The translations under genes and the position numbers were made by a program. A model generated the notes under the pieces. It made no database searches, was not told where the DNA came from, and saw nothing but the letters and a program-made list of their open reading frames with translations. Below are positions 51,066 through 60,621 of a stretch of 64,000 nt of DNA, piece by piece; the first letter of the stretch is position 1; each line of letters begins with the position of its first letter. Origin of the DNA: Streptomyces sp. JH14 (GTDB lineage: Bacteria > Actinomycetota > Actinomycetes > Streptomycetales > Streptomycetaceae); contig NZ_JAJNEL010000001.1 of the NCBI RefSeq assembly GCF_029428675.1, positions 6,386,001-6,450,000 on the forward strand, given 5' to 3'.

Positions 51066-52118
51066 ATGCGTATGTCACCGGAGTGCTCTTCGGGGGGTGG
51101 CACGGGCCGCACGAGGCGGGTGACCGCCGCCGTCGCCGGACTCGTCGCACTCGGGCTCGCCTGCTCGGCGTGCACGACGGGCGCTGCGGCGGACCAGGGC
51201 AAAGACGCCCCCTCCCGCTCCGGCGGCCCCACGGCCTCCGTCGCCACGACCGCCTACACCCCGTACGTCAGCGCCACGACCGCGACCGGCACCGACTCCG
51301 CCGGTTCGCCCGACACGTACAACCTCGCCTTCGTCGTCGCCGACGGCGACGCCTGCACCCCGCTCTGGGGCGGCACCACCGAGCCCACCAGCACCGCGGT
51401 GACCTCACGCGTCGCCGCACTCACCGCGACCGGCGCGGACGTCCGGGTCTCGTTCGGCGGCGCCGCGGGAACCGAGCTGGCGCTCGCCTGCGACAGCGCC
51501 GGGGAACTGGCCGACGCCTACGCCCGGGTGCTCGACGCCGTGGGCGCCACCAAGGCCGACTTCGACATCGAAGGCGACGCACTCACCGACCGGGCGTCCA
51601 TCACGCTCCGCGACAAGGCGCTCCGCCTGCTCCAGAAGAAGCGGCACCTCGACGTCACGTACACCCTGCCCGTGATGCCGGACGGCCTGGAGTCCACCGG
51701 TACGGACCTCCTCGACGACGCCGCCGAGCAGAAGGTCGACCTCTCCGCGGTGAACATCATGGCCATGAACTACAGCACGTCCCACGACGGCGACATGAGC
51801 GACTATGCGCAGCAGGCCGCCGATGCCACCCACGACCAGCTCACCGACGTACTCGGCCTGTCGGACACCGAGGCGTGGAAGGCGCTGCACATCACGGTGA
51901 TGCTCGGTGTCAACGACATGGCCGGGGAGACGTTCACCCTCGCCGACGCGGCCTCGCTGCGCACCTTCGCCCGACGGACGGGCGTCGGCGCGCTCTCCCT
52001 GTGGGCCACCTTCCGCGACCGGGAGTGCGCCGCCGGCGAGGACACCTCGACGGCGAGCGACACATGCAGCGGAGTCGAGCAGAAGCCGGGAGCCTTCGCG
52101 ACCGCGCTGGGCGGGTGA
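51066..52118 (+). CDS. GH18-like secreted/lipoprotein chitinase-fold protein
   Basis: A 350-residue exported protein. The signal segment VTAAVAGLVALGLACSAC suggests a signal peptide or lipid anchor at Cys. A Thr/Ser/Pro-rich spacer precedes a GH18 TIM barrel (~75-350) with YNLAFVVADGDACTPLWGG, VRVSFGGAAGTELA and the catalytic signature ADFDIEGD (DxxDxDxE form with the acid Glu). IMAMNYSTS is the strand-6 YD/NY element. It could cut chitin or related N-acetylglucosamine polymers. The barrel is short and has no binding module, unlike typical Streptomyces chitinases. Confidence 0.82.
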   Translation: MRMSPECSSGGGTGRTRRVTAAVAGLVALGLACSACTTGAAADQGKDAPSRSGGPTASVATTAYTPYVSATTATGTDSAGSPDTYNLAFVVADGDACTPLWGGTTEPTSTAVTSRVAALTATGADVRVSFGGAAGTELALACDSAGELADAYARVLDAVGATKADFDIEGDALTDRASITLRDKALRLLQKKRHLDVTYTLPVMPDGLESTGTDLLDDAAEQKVDLSAVNIMAMNYSTSHDGDMSDYAQQAADATHDQLTDVLGLSDTEAWKALHITVMLGVNDMAGETFTLADAASLRTFARRTGVGALSLWATFRDRECAAGEDTSTASDTCSGVEQKPGAFATALGG

Positions 52119-52128
52119 CCTGCCGCGG

Positions 52129-53031
52129 TCAGCGCACGGCGCCGTCGTGCGCGTCGCTGCGCACCAGGGCCATCAGCGACCGTGCGCCGGGGCTCATCGC
52201 CCCGGCGGCCGGAAGCACCACGACACTCTCGTAGAACGGCCGGGCCGCCCCGTCCAGCTCCACGGCGACCAGCCCCCGGGCCTCCGGCTTCCGGGAGAAG
52301 TGGTGTGGCACCACCGCGATCCCCAGTCCCTCGTGCACCAGTTCCAGCAAGGTGTGCACGTCGTTCACCTCGAGGCCCACCGTGCGGCGCACCCGCGCGG
52401 CGGCGAACGCCTCGTCGGCGGCGCGCCGCGGACCCCAGTCCGGATGGAAGTCGATGAACGACTCGCCGGGAAGCTCGTCCCACGCGACACGGACCGACTG
52501 TGCGAACCGGTGACCGGGGGCGCAGAGCAGCACCATCCGCTCCCGCGCCAGCGGGACGAGGTCGCCACGCCATTCCCCGGCGCTGACCGTCGAGGCGAAC
52601 GCGACGTCGAGCCGCCCGCCCGCCACCCCGTCCACCAGACTCGACGTGCCCTCCTGGCGGAGCCGGATCTCCATCTGCGGATGCTTGTGGTGAAACGCGG
52701 CGAGCAGCCGCGGAACCCGTACACCGGCCACACACTGCTCGACCCCCACCGTCAGTGTGCCGCGCAGCAGTCCCCGTACCGCGTCCACGGCGTCCTTCGC
52801 CGCCCGGGCTCCCGCCAGCGTGCGCTCCGCCTCCACCAGCAGTGCGCGGCCCGCCTCGGTCAGCCGCACGGTGCGGGTGGTCCGGCTGAACAGCGGGGTC
52901 TTCAACTCCTGCTCCAAGGAGCGGATGGAGGCCGACAGCCCGGACTGGGACACGGCGACGCGCTCGGCGGCGCGCGTGAAGTGCTGTTCCTCGGCGACGG
53001 CGATGAAATGTTCCAGCTGGCGCAGCTCCAT
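52129..53031 (-). CDS. LysR-family transcriptional regulator
   Basis: A 300-residue LysR protein. The N-terminal winged helix reads MELRQLEHFIAVAEEQHFTRAAERVAVSQSGLSASIRSLEQEL; a two-lobed co-inducer domain follows from residue ~90. It is divergent from the aldo/keto reductase gene, with a T-N11-A palindrome between them, so it most likely controls that gene and itself. The inducer is unknown. Start ATG 53031 is standard for the family. Confidence 0.93.
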   Translation of the reverse strand: MELRQLEHFIAVAEEQHFTRAAERVAVSQSGLSASIRSLEQELKTPLFSRTTRTVRLTEAGRALLVEAERTLAGARAAKDAVDAVRGLLRGTLTVGVEQCVAGVRVPRLLAAFHHKHPQMEIRLRQEGTSSLVDGVAGGRLDVAFASTVSAGEWRGDLVPLARERMVLLCAPGHRFAQSVRVAWDELPGESFIDFHPDWGPRRAADEAFAAARVRRTVGLEVNDVHTLLELVHEGLGIAVVPHHFSRKPEARGLVAVELDGAARPFYESVVVLPAAGAMSPGARSLMALVRSDAHDGAVR

Positions 53032-53054
53032 GATTGAGAAACATAGACGATAAA

Positions 53055-53077
53055 TCCAACCTGAATTTTCTGTTGGA
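53055..53077. promoter_or_regulatory. LysR-type operator
   Basis: TCCAAC (53055-53060) and GTTGGA (53072-53077) form an inverted repeat spaced by 11 bases (LysR T-N11-A pattern) in an AT-rich divergent promoter. Confidence 0.6.
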
Positions 53078-53149
53078 CTGCTGGATCGTTGTCGGGGAGG
53101 CTGGAGCCCCGCGCACTGCCGCACCCCCTTCCTCCCCGTGGAGCCCCGC

Positions 53150-54142
<993 letters not shown>

Positions 54143-54355
54143 AGCCTCTCGCGTCAGGAACGGCTGCGTCGTCGTGGGGCGGAGCCGGCCGGGCGGCCCG
54201 CAGGAATGCCCCGATCTCCCCGTCGGCATGCGGTCGGGCGCCGTCTTCACCCGGACGGCGGGCCGACGTCACTCCGCTGCTTTCCGGACCGCGCCACACC
54301 GGCCGGCCCCGGAAACGCTGGGTGCGTCGTCCCCTCCTTCCGAAGAGAGATCCGC

Positions 54356-55183
54356 ATGACAGTGTCACCCGTCCTCGCCCCCCGGAACCGGTGGATACGT
54401 TCGGTGTTTTCGCTGTGTTCGCGCCGCGGGCAGGCAATCGCCGTGCTCACCGCGACGGTCCTCGCCGCAGCGGCCGGAACTGCCGCGGCCGACATCGGTA
54501 CCAAGCCGACCGCGGTGCTGGTGCAGGGCGCGTTCGCCGACGCCTCCGGCTGGGACGGTGTCACCGAGCGCCTGCAGCACGACGGATACGGCGTCCTCGC
54601 CCCGGCCGATCCGCTCCGCGCACTGGCGCGGGACTCCCTGTACATAGCCGGCGTCCTCAAGAGCATTCAGGGGCCGATCGTGCTCGTCGGCCACTCCTAC
54701 GCCGGCGCCGTGATCAGAACCGCCGCCGCCGAGAACCCCCAGGTGAAGTCGCTGGTGTACGTCTCCCCGCTCACTCCGGACAAGGGCCCGGCCCCCGGCG
54801 TCCTGAGTGACAGGCTCCCGGGCGGCGGACCCGGTCCGGCCCTGCGGGCCGGACCGCTCCTGAACAACGGCGGCACGGGGGTGTCCGACCTCTACGTGCA
54901 GACCGCGAAGTCCCACGCGACCTTGGCGTCGAACCTCCCCGGGGCCTCGTCCGCCGTCACGTCCGCCGGCTCCCGCGTCGCCCCGGTGCCGAACGCGGTG
55001 GCCATCACCGCACTCATCCGCCAGGCCGCCGCTGACGCGTCACCGGCACAGCCGGCCATGGCCGCCACGGGCCGGGTCGGCACCCTGGCCCTCGTGGGCC
55101 TCGGTGGTCTCGCGGGCGTGACCGTGCTGACGGGCTGCGGACTGATCGGGGCCGCCCGCAAGCGGCGCGAACCCACGCGCTGA
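54356..55183 (+). CDS. Alpha/beta-hydrolase with a C-terminal membrane helix
   Basis: A 275-residue protein. An N-terminal signal-like helix (IAVLTATVLAAAAGTAAADIG) is followed by an alpha/beta-hydrolase start: AVLVQGAFADASGWDGVTERL, then nucleophile elbow VGHSYAGAVI (Ser114). After LVYVSPLTPDKGPAPG the family sequence is lost: the usual Asp and His segments are missing or unclear. A C-terminal hydrophobic helix (LALVGLGGLAGVTVLTGC) and an Arg/Lys tail resemble a cell-surface sorting or anchoring end. Possibly degenerate or a non-enzymatic surface protein. Confidence 0.72.
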   Translation: MTVSPVLAPRNRWIRSVFSLCSRRGQAIAVLTATVLAAAAGTAAADIGTKPTAVLVQGAFADASGWDGVTERLQHDGYGVLAPADPLRALARDSLYIAGVLKSIQGPIVLVGHSYAGAVIRTAAAENPQVKSLVYVSPLTPDKGPAPGVLSDRLPGGGPGPALRAGPLLNNGGTGVSDLYVQTAKSHATLASNLPGASSAVTSAGSRVAPVPNAVAITALIRQAAADASPAQPAMAATGRVGTLALVGLGGLAGVTVLTGCGLIGAARKRREPTR

Positions 55184-55360
55184 CCGGGCCCCGGTCCCGG
55201 CCGAGTTCCGCACGGCTCGCGGGCAGGGGACCACGGCGACCTGGCAAAGGACTGGACCTCTGGAGCCGAAAACGCCGCTGGCCTGGGGCTCTGTCGCCGC
55301 GTACGGTGTGGCGGCAGGAAGATTGCACGGAATTCTGACCTGTGGGAGGACTGGTACATC

Positions 55361-56194
55361 GTGAAGATCCTCATCAGCGCTGACATGGAAGGGGCCACGG
55401 GGGTGACCTGGCCTGCCGACGTGCTGCCCGGCACCCCGCAGTGGGAGCGCTGCCGCTCGATGTTCACCTCCGATGTGAACGCGGCGGCTCTCGGCTTCTA
55501 CGACGGGGGCGCCGACGAGGTGCTCGTCAACGAGGCCCACTGGTCCATGCGCAACCTGCTGCTGGAGCAGCTCGACGACCGGATCCAGATGCTCACCGGC
55601 AGGCACAAGTCCCTCAGCATGGTGGAGGGCATCCAGCACGGTGACGTCGACGCGGTCGCGTTCATCGGCTACCACACCGGTGCCGGTACGGAGGGCGTGC
55701 TCGCCCACACCTACCTCGCCAACTCGATCACCGGCGTGTGGCTGAACGGTGTCCGCGCCAGCGAGGGGCTGCTCAACGCCCATGTCGCCGCCGAGTACGG
55801 TGTGCCCGTCGTCCTCGTCACCGGCGACGACCTGACCTGCGTGGACGCGGACGGATACGCCCCCGAGGCCCGCAAGGTCGCGGTGAAGGACTACGTGTCG
55901 CGGTACGCGGCGGTGTGCCGCACCCCGACCCGCACCGCCGCGGACATCCGTGCGGCGGCCAAGGAGGCGACCGCGCTCGCCGGGCGTCGCGAACCGGCGC
56001 GGGGCGGTTCGTTCACCGTGGAGCTGGAGTTCGACGCCGAGCATCTGGCGGCGGCCGCTACCGTCGTTCCCGGCGTGGCGCCGAGCGGTGAACGACGTGT
56101 CGCCTACACCAGTACGACGATGTACGAAGGCATTCGCACGTTCAAGGCGGTGACGACGATCGTGTCGTCCGCCGTGGAGGAGCAGTATGGCTGA
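55361..56194 (+). CDS. M55 D-aminopeptidase (DppA-like)
   Basis: A 277-residue zinc peptidase of the DppA family: N-terminal KILISADMEGATGVTW holds the SxDxEG metal/catalytic motif; NEAHWSMRNLL and FIGYHTGAGTEGVLAHTY follow with metal-binding His residues. DppA of Bacillus releases N-terminal D-amino acids from peptides and forms a decamer. GTG 55361 fits the family start. First of four peptidase genes; it overlaps the M20 gene by 8 bases, so the pathway degrades D-residue-containing peptides or cell-wall fragments. Confidence 0.92.
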   Translation: MKILISADMEGATGVTWPADVLPGTPQWERCRSMFTSDVNAAALGFYDGGADEVLVNEAHWSMRNLLLEQLDDRIQMLTGRHKSLSMVEGIQHGDVDAVAFIGYHTGAGTEGVLAHTYLANSITGVWLNGVRASEGLLNAHVAAEYGVPVVLVTGDDLTCVDADGYAPEARKVAVKDYVSRYAAVCRTPTRTAADIRAAAKEATALAGRREPARGGSFTVELEFDAEHLAAAATVVPGVAPSGERRVAYTSTTMYEGIRTFKAVTTIVSSAVEEQYG

Positions 56195-57530
56195 GGCCAC
56201 CACCCCCCAGGACTCCGTCGACGATCTGGCGCTCGACGAATCGGTGACGTTCACCTCCGAACTGATCCGGATCGACACGACGAACCGCGGCGACGGCGAC
56301 TGCAGGGAGCGCCCGGCCGCCGAGTACGTCGCCGAACGGCTGGCCGCCGCCGGACTGACGCCCACGCTGCTGGAACGCACGCCGGGCCGCACCAACGTGG
56401 TCGCCAGGATCGAGGGTACGGACCCGTCCGCGGACGCGCTTCTCGTCCACGGACATCTGGACGTCGTGCCCGCCGAGGCCGACGACTGGACCGTGCACCC
56501 GTTCTCCGGGGAGGTCCGCGACGGGGTCGTCTGGGGCCGCGGCGCCGTCGACATGAAGAACATGGACGCGATGATCCTCGCCGTCGTCCGGGCCTGGGCG
56601 CGGGCCGGTATCCGCCCCCGCCGGGACATCGTCATCGCGTACACCGCCGACGAGGAGGCCAGCGCGGCCGACGGCTCCGGTTTTCTCGCCGACCAGCACC
56701 CCGATCTCTTCGAAGGGTGCACCGAGGGCATCAGCGAGTCCGGTGCCTTCACCTTCCACGCCGGACCGGGGATGCAGCTCTACCCGATCGCCGCGGGCGA
56801 ACGCGGTACGGGATGGCTGAAGCTCACCGCACACGGCAAGGCGGGCCACGGCTCCAAGGTCAACAAAGCGAACGCGGTCACCGCACTCTCCGCCGCCGTG
56901 GCCCGGATCGGCGCGCACGTATGGCCGGTTCGGCTCACCCCGACGGTGCGTGCCGCCCTCACCGAGATCGCCGCGCTGCACGGTATCCATGTCGACGTCG
57001 ACGCCCCCGGTTTCGACGTGGACGAACTCCTCGGCAAGCTCGGTCCGGCCGCCGCACTGGTCGCATCGACCGTCAGGAACAGCAGCAACCCGACGATGCT
57101 GGAGGCCGGTTACAAGGTCAACGTGATCCCGGGCCACGCCGTCGCGTACGTCGACGGCCGAATGGTGCCCGGCGGCGAGGACGAGTTCCGCGCCACCCTC
57201 GACCGGCTGACCGGACCCGATGTCGAGTGGGAGTTCCACCACCGCGAGGTCGCCCTGCAGGCTCCGGTCGACTCGCCGACCTACGCGAAACTGCGCGCCG
57301 CCATCGAACGCTTCGACCCGGACGGCCATGTCGTGCCGTACTGCATGTCGGGCGGCACGGATGCCAAGCAGTTCTCCCGGCTCGGCATCACGGGCTACGG
57401 CTTCTCGCCGCTGAAGCTCCCCGCGGGCTTCGACTACCAGGCGCTCTTCCACGGGGTGGACGAACGCGTCCCCGTCGAGGCGCTGCACTTCGGCGTCCGC
57501 GTACTCGACCACTATCTGCGTACGGCCTGA
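56187..57530 (+). CDS. M20-family metallopeptidase
   Basis: A 447-residue dipeptidase-like protein of the M20/M25/M40 family. Metal site residues are visible in LLVHGHLDVVPAEADDW, WGRGAVDMKNMD, YTADEEASAADGSGF (general base Glu and metal Glu), and the C-terminal His in YQALFHGVDERV. The dimerisation insert lies at ~200-330. It cleaves small peptides or acyl amino acids in the cytosol. Starts within the end of the DppA-like gene and is followed 22 bases later by the S9 peptidase. Confidence 0.93.
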   Translation: MAEATTPQDSVDDLALDESVTFTSELIRIDTTNRGDGDCRERPAAEYVAERLAAAGLTPTLLERTPGRTNVVARIEGTDPSADALLVHGHLDVVPAEADDWTVHPFSGEVRDGVVWGRGAVDMKNMDAMILAVVRAWARAGIRPRRDIVIAYTADEEASAADGSGFLADQHPDLFEGCTEGISESGAFTFHAGPGMQLYPIAAGERGTGWLKLTAHGKAGHGSKVNKANAVTALSAAVARIGAHVWPVRLTPTVRAALTEIAALHGIHVDVDAPGFDVDELLGKLGPAAALVASTVRNSSNPTMLEAGYKVNVIPGHAVAYVDGRMVPGGEDEFRATLDRLTGPDVEWEFHHREVALQAPVDSPTYAKLRAAIERFDPDGHVVPYCMSGGTDAKQFSRLGITGYGFSPLKLPAGFDYQALFHGVDERVPVEALHFGVRVLDHYLRTA

Positions 57531-57552
57531 CCCGCACGGGGGGAGATTGATG

Positions 57553-59541
57553 ATGGTGTCCACAGGGGCCTACGGCACATGGCCGTCGCCGATCGACGCA
57601 CGGCTGGCGGCGTCGCACGACGGCCGCCCGGAGTTCGTCGGCACGGTCGGCGACGAGGTGTGGTGGACGGAGCCGCGTCCTGCGGAGGCGGGCCGCCGCG
57701 CCCTGGTCCGCCGCCGGGCGGACGGCAGCACGGACTCCGTGCTGCCCGCGCCGTGGAATGTCCGCAGCCGCGTCATCGAGTACGGCGGACGACCCTGGGC
57801 CGGGGCCATCCGCGCCGACGGCGGACCGCTCGTCGTCTTCGTGGACTTCACCGACCAGCGGCTGTATGCGCATGCGCCGGACGGTCCCGGTGAACCCTGG
57901 CCGCTCACCCCGCTGTCGGACGTCGGCGACGGACTGCGCTGGGCCGATCCGCAGCTGCATCTCGACCGGGGCGAGCAGGGCGAGGTGTGGTGCGTCCTGG
58001 AGGAGTTCACCGGCGAGCGGCCCACCGATGTGCGCCGCGTCATCGCCGCCGTGCCGCTGGACGGATCGGCGGCCGAGGACCGCGGCGCGGTGCGCGAACT
58101 CACCGACGACGGGCACCGGTTCGTCACCGGACCGAAGCTCTCGCCCGACGGGCGCAGGGTGGCGTGGATCGCCTGGGACCATCCGCGGATGCCGTGGGAC
58201 GGCACCGAGGTGATGCTCGCCGACCTCGCCGACGACGGCACGTTCCACGACGCCCGGAGTTTCGGCGGCGGACCCGAGGAATCGGTACCGCAGATCGAAT
58301 GGGCCGCCGACGGGCAGCTTCTGTACGCGAGCGACCGCAGCGGCTGGTGGAACCTGTACCGCGCAGACCTGAACGGGGGCACGGTGGCCCTCTGCCCCCG
58401 GGAGGAGGAGTTCGGCGGGCCGTTGTGGCGCGTCGGGCTGAGCTGGTTCCGGCCCCTGGCGAACGGGCTGATCGCCACCATCCACGGCAAGGGCACCACC
58501 ACCCTCGGCATCCTCGACCCGGAGACCGGTGAACTCGCCGACATCGCCGGTCCGTGGACCGAATGGGCCGAGACGCTCGCCGTGCACGGCAGCCGGATCG
58601 TCGGCGTCGCCGCGAGCCCGCGGAGCGCCTACGAGATCGTGGAGCTGGACACGGCGACCGGACGCACCCGGATCATCGGCGCGCAGCACCGGGACGAGGT
58701 CGACCCCGCGTACTACCCCGAACCGCGCCAGCGCACCTTCACTGGTCCGGACGGCCGCGAGGTCCACGCCCAGATCTACCCGCCGCGCCATCCCGGACGA
58801 GTGGGCCCCGACGGCGAGCTGCCGCCCTACGTGGTGTGGGCGCACGGCGGCCCCACCGGCCATGCGGCGCTCGTACTCGACCTGGAGATCGCCTACTTCA
58901 CCTCACGCGGCATCGGTGTCGCCGAGGTCAACTACGGCGGGTCCACGGGCTACGGCAGGACGTACCGCAACCGGCTGCGCGAGCAGTGGGGTGTGGTCGA
59001 CGTGGAGGACTGCGCCGCGGTCGCCCGGGCGCTGGTCGCCGAGGGCGCGGCCGACCCGGACCGGCTCGCCGTCCGCGGCGGCAGCGCCGGCGGCTGGACC
59101 GCCGCCGCCTCCCTGACCGGCACGGATGTCTACGCCTGCGGCACCGTCATCTACCCCATCCTCGATCTGACCGGCTGGGGCACCGACGAGACCCACGACT
59201 TCGAGTCGCAGTATCTGGAATCCCTCGTCGGCCCGCTCGCCGAGGTTCCGGAGCGCTACCGGTCGCGGTCGCCGATCAACCACACCGACCGGCTGGCCAC
59301 GCCGTTCCTGCTGCTCCAAGGGCTCGACGACGTGATCTGCCCACCGGTGCAGTGCGAGCGGTTCCTGGCCGCCATCGAGGGACGCGGCATCCCGCACGCA
59401 TACCTCACGTTCGCCGGGGAGAGTCACGGGTTCCGGCGCGCCGACACCATGATCCGCGCGCTCGAGGCCGAATTCTCCCTCTATGCCCAGACCTTCGGCA
59501 TCGACCGCCCCGACGTACCGCACCTGGAGCTGAAGAAGTGA
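57553..59541 (+). CDS. S9-family prolyl-oligopeptidase/acylaminoacyl peptidase
   Basis: A 662-residue serine peptidase with an N-terminal beta-propeller (residues ~10-390) and a C-terminal alpha/beta-hydrolase domain: VVWAHGGPTGHA, nucleophile elbow RGGSAGGW (Ser511), Asp in LLQGLDDVICPP and His in FAGESHGFRR. It frees dipeptides or blocked N-terminal residues from oligopeptides. A GGGGGAG site supports ATG 57553, although ATG 57550 and TTG 57547 are adjacent. The gene overlaps the S66 gene by 4 bases (GTGA). Confidence 0.92.
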   Translation: MVSTGAYGTWPSPIDARLAASHDGRPEFVGTVGDEVWWTEPRPAEAGRRALVRRRADGSTDSVLPAPWNVRSRVIEYGGRPWAGAIRADGGPLVVFVDFTDQRLYAHAPDGPGEPWPLTPLSDVGDGLRWADPQLHLDRGEQGEVWCVLEEFTGERPTDVRRVIAAVPLDGSAAEDRGAVRELTDDGHRFVTGPKLSPDGRRVAWIAWDHPRMPWDGTEVMLADLADDGTFHDARSFGGGPEESVPQIEWAADGQLLYASDRSGWWNLYRADLNGGTVALCPREEEFGGPLWRVGLSWFRPLANGLIATIHGKGTTTLGILDPETGELADIAGPWTEWAETLAVHGSRIVGVAASPRSAYEIVELDTATGRTRIIGAQHRDEVDPAYYPEPRQRTFTGPDGREVHAQIYPPRHPGRVGPDGELPPYVVWAHGGPTGHAALVLDLEIAYFTSRGIGVAEVNYGGSTGYGRTYRNRLREQWGVVDVEDCAAVARALVAEGAADPDRLAVRGGSAGGWTAAASLTGTDVYACGTVIYPILDLTGWGTDETHDFESQYLESLVGPLAEVPERYRSRSPINHTDRLATPFLLLQGLDDVICPPVQCERFLAAIEGRGIPHAYLTFAGESHGFRRADTMIRALEAEFSLYAQTFGIDRPDVPHLELKK

Positions 59542-60482
59542 CGCTCACTCCTCTGACCCGTGCCGCCCGTCTGCGACCGGGGGCCAGGGTCGCCGTCGTG
59601 TCGCCCAGCGGGCCGGTGCCCGCCGACCGGCTGGAAGCGGGCCTCGATGTGCTGCGGGGCTGGGGCCTCGAGCCCGTCGAGATGCCTCACGTCCGCGCTG
59701 TGCACCCGGAGTTGGACTATCTCGCCGGTACGGACGAGGCGCGCGCCCGGGACCTCCAGGAGGCCTGGTGCGATCCGTCGGTCGACGCGGTGCTGTGCGC
59801 GCGCGGCGGGTACGGGGCGCACCGGATGGTCGACCTGGTCGACTGGGCGGCGATGCGCGCGGCCGGGCCGAAGGTGTTCGTCGGCTACAGCGACATCACC
59901 GTGCTGCATGAGGCGTTCGCCCGGCGCGTGGGGCTCTCGACGCTGCACGGCCCGATGGTCGCCACGGGGACCTTCCTCAAGGACCCGGACACCCAGGAGT
60001 CGCTGCGGGCCACTCTGTTCGAGCCGGAGTCGGTACGGACCCTGGGGCTTCGCACGGCCGGGGTGCTGGTCCCGGGCCGGGCCCGCGGCATCACGTACGG
60101 CGGCTGTGTGAGCCTGCTCGCCGCCGGCATCGGTGCCCCGCACGCGTGGACGTCGGCCCGGGGCGGGCTGCTGATGATCGAGGACACGACGGAGGAGCCG
60201 TACCATCTCGACCGCATCTTCACCCAGCTGCTGCGGGCCGGGGCGTTCGCCGGGATATCCGGAGTGGCCTGTGGATCCTGGGCGGACTGCGGGCCGTACG
60301 AGGAGGTGCGGACGGTGCTGGCCGACCGGCTCGGCGGGCTGGGTGTGCCCGTCGTCGAGGAGCTGGGCTTCGGGCACGGTCCGACGGCGCTCACGATTCC
60401 GTTCGGTGTCCCCGCCGTGCTGGACGCCCCGGAGGACGGAAGCCCGGGCACGCTGACGGTCGAGGTGCCCGCGCTGGTCTGA
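59538..60482 (+). CDS. S66-family LD-carboxypeptidase (MccF-like)
   Basis: A 314-residue serine peptidase: VAVVSPSGPVPADRLEAGL, CARGGYGAHRMVDL, nucleophile Ser in VGYSDITVLH, and a C-terminal Glu/His catalytic pair in GLLMIEDTTEEPYHLDRI and FGHGPTALTIPFG. Members cut the L-Lys/mDAP-D-Ala bond in peptidoglycan tetrapeptides or confer microcin C immunity. GTG 59538 overlaps the S9 stop. As the end of the dppA-M20-S9-S66 operon it supports a role in recycling of cell-wall or D-residue peptides. Confidence 0.93.
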   Translation: MTLTPLTRAARLRPGARVAVVSPSGPVPADRLEAGLDVLRGWGLEPVEMPHVRAVHPELDYLAGTDEARARDLQEAWCDPSVDAVLCARGGYGAHRMVDLVDWAAMRAAGPKVFVGYSDITVLHEAFARRVGLSTLHGPMVATGTFLKDPDTQESLRATLFEPESVRTLGLRTAGVLVPGRARGITYGGCVSLLAAGIGAPHAWTSARGGLLMIEDTTEEPYHLDRIFTQLLRAGAFAGISGVACGSWADCGPYEEVRTVLADRLGGLGVPVVEELGFGHGPTALTIPFGVPAVLDAPEDGSPGTLTVEVPALV

Positions 60483-60583
60483 ACCGCGCGCGTACGCGAA
60501 GAAGTTGAACAACCCTCAGGAAACGCCGTCACGGTCGTTGACTTCGCCATGACACATGTCACAGCATGGGCGCGACCCGGTAC

Positions 60584-60597
60584 TTACCGGTCGGTAA
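60584..60597. promoter_or_regulatory. Palindromic operator TTACCG-GT-CGGTAA
   Basis: An inverted repeat of the kind bound by TetR-family regulators, 25 bases before the GTG start of the CocE-type hydrolase. The matching regulator is not adjacent. Confidence 0.55.
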
Positions 60598-60621
60598 GAT
60601 GCCCTCGGCGTGGAGGTCTTC

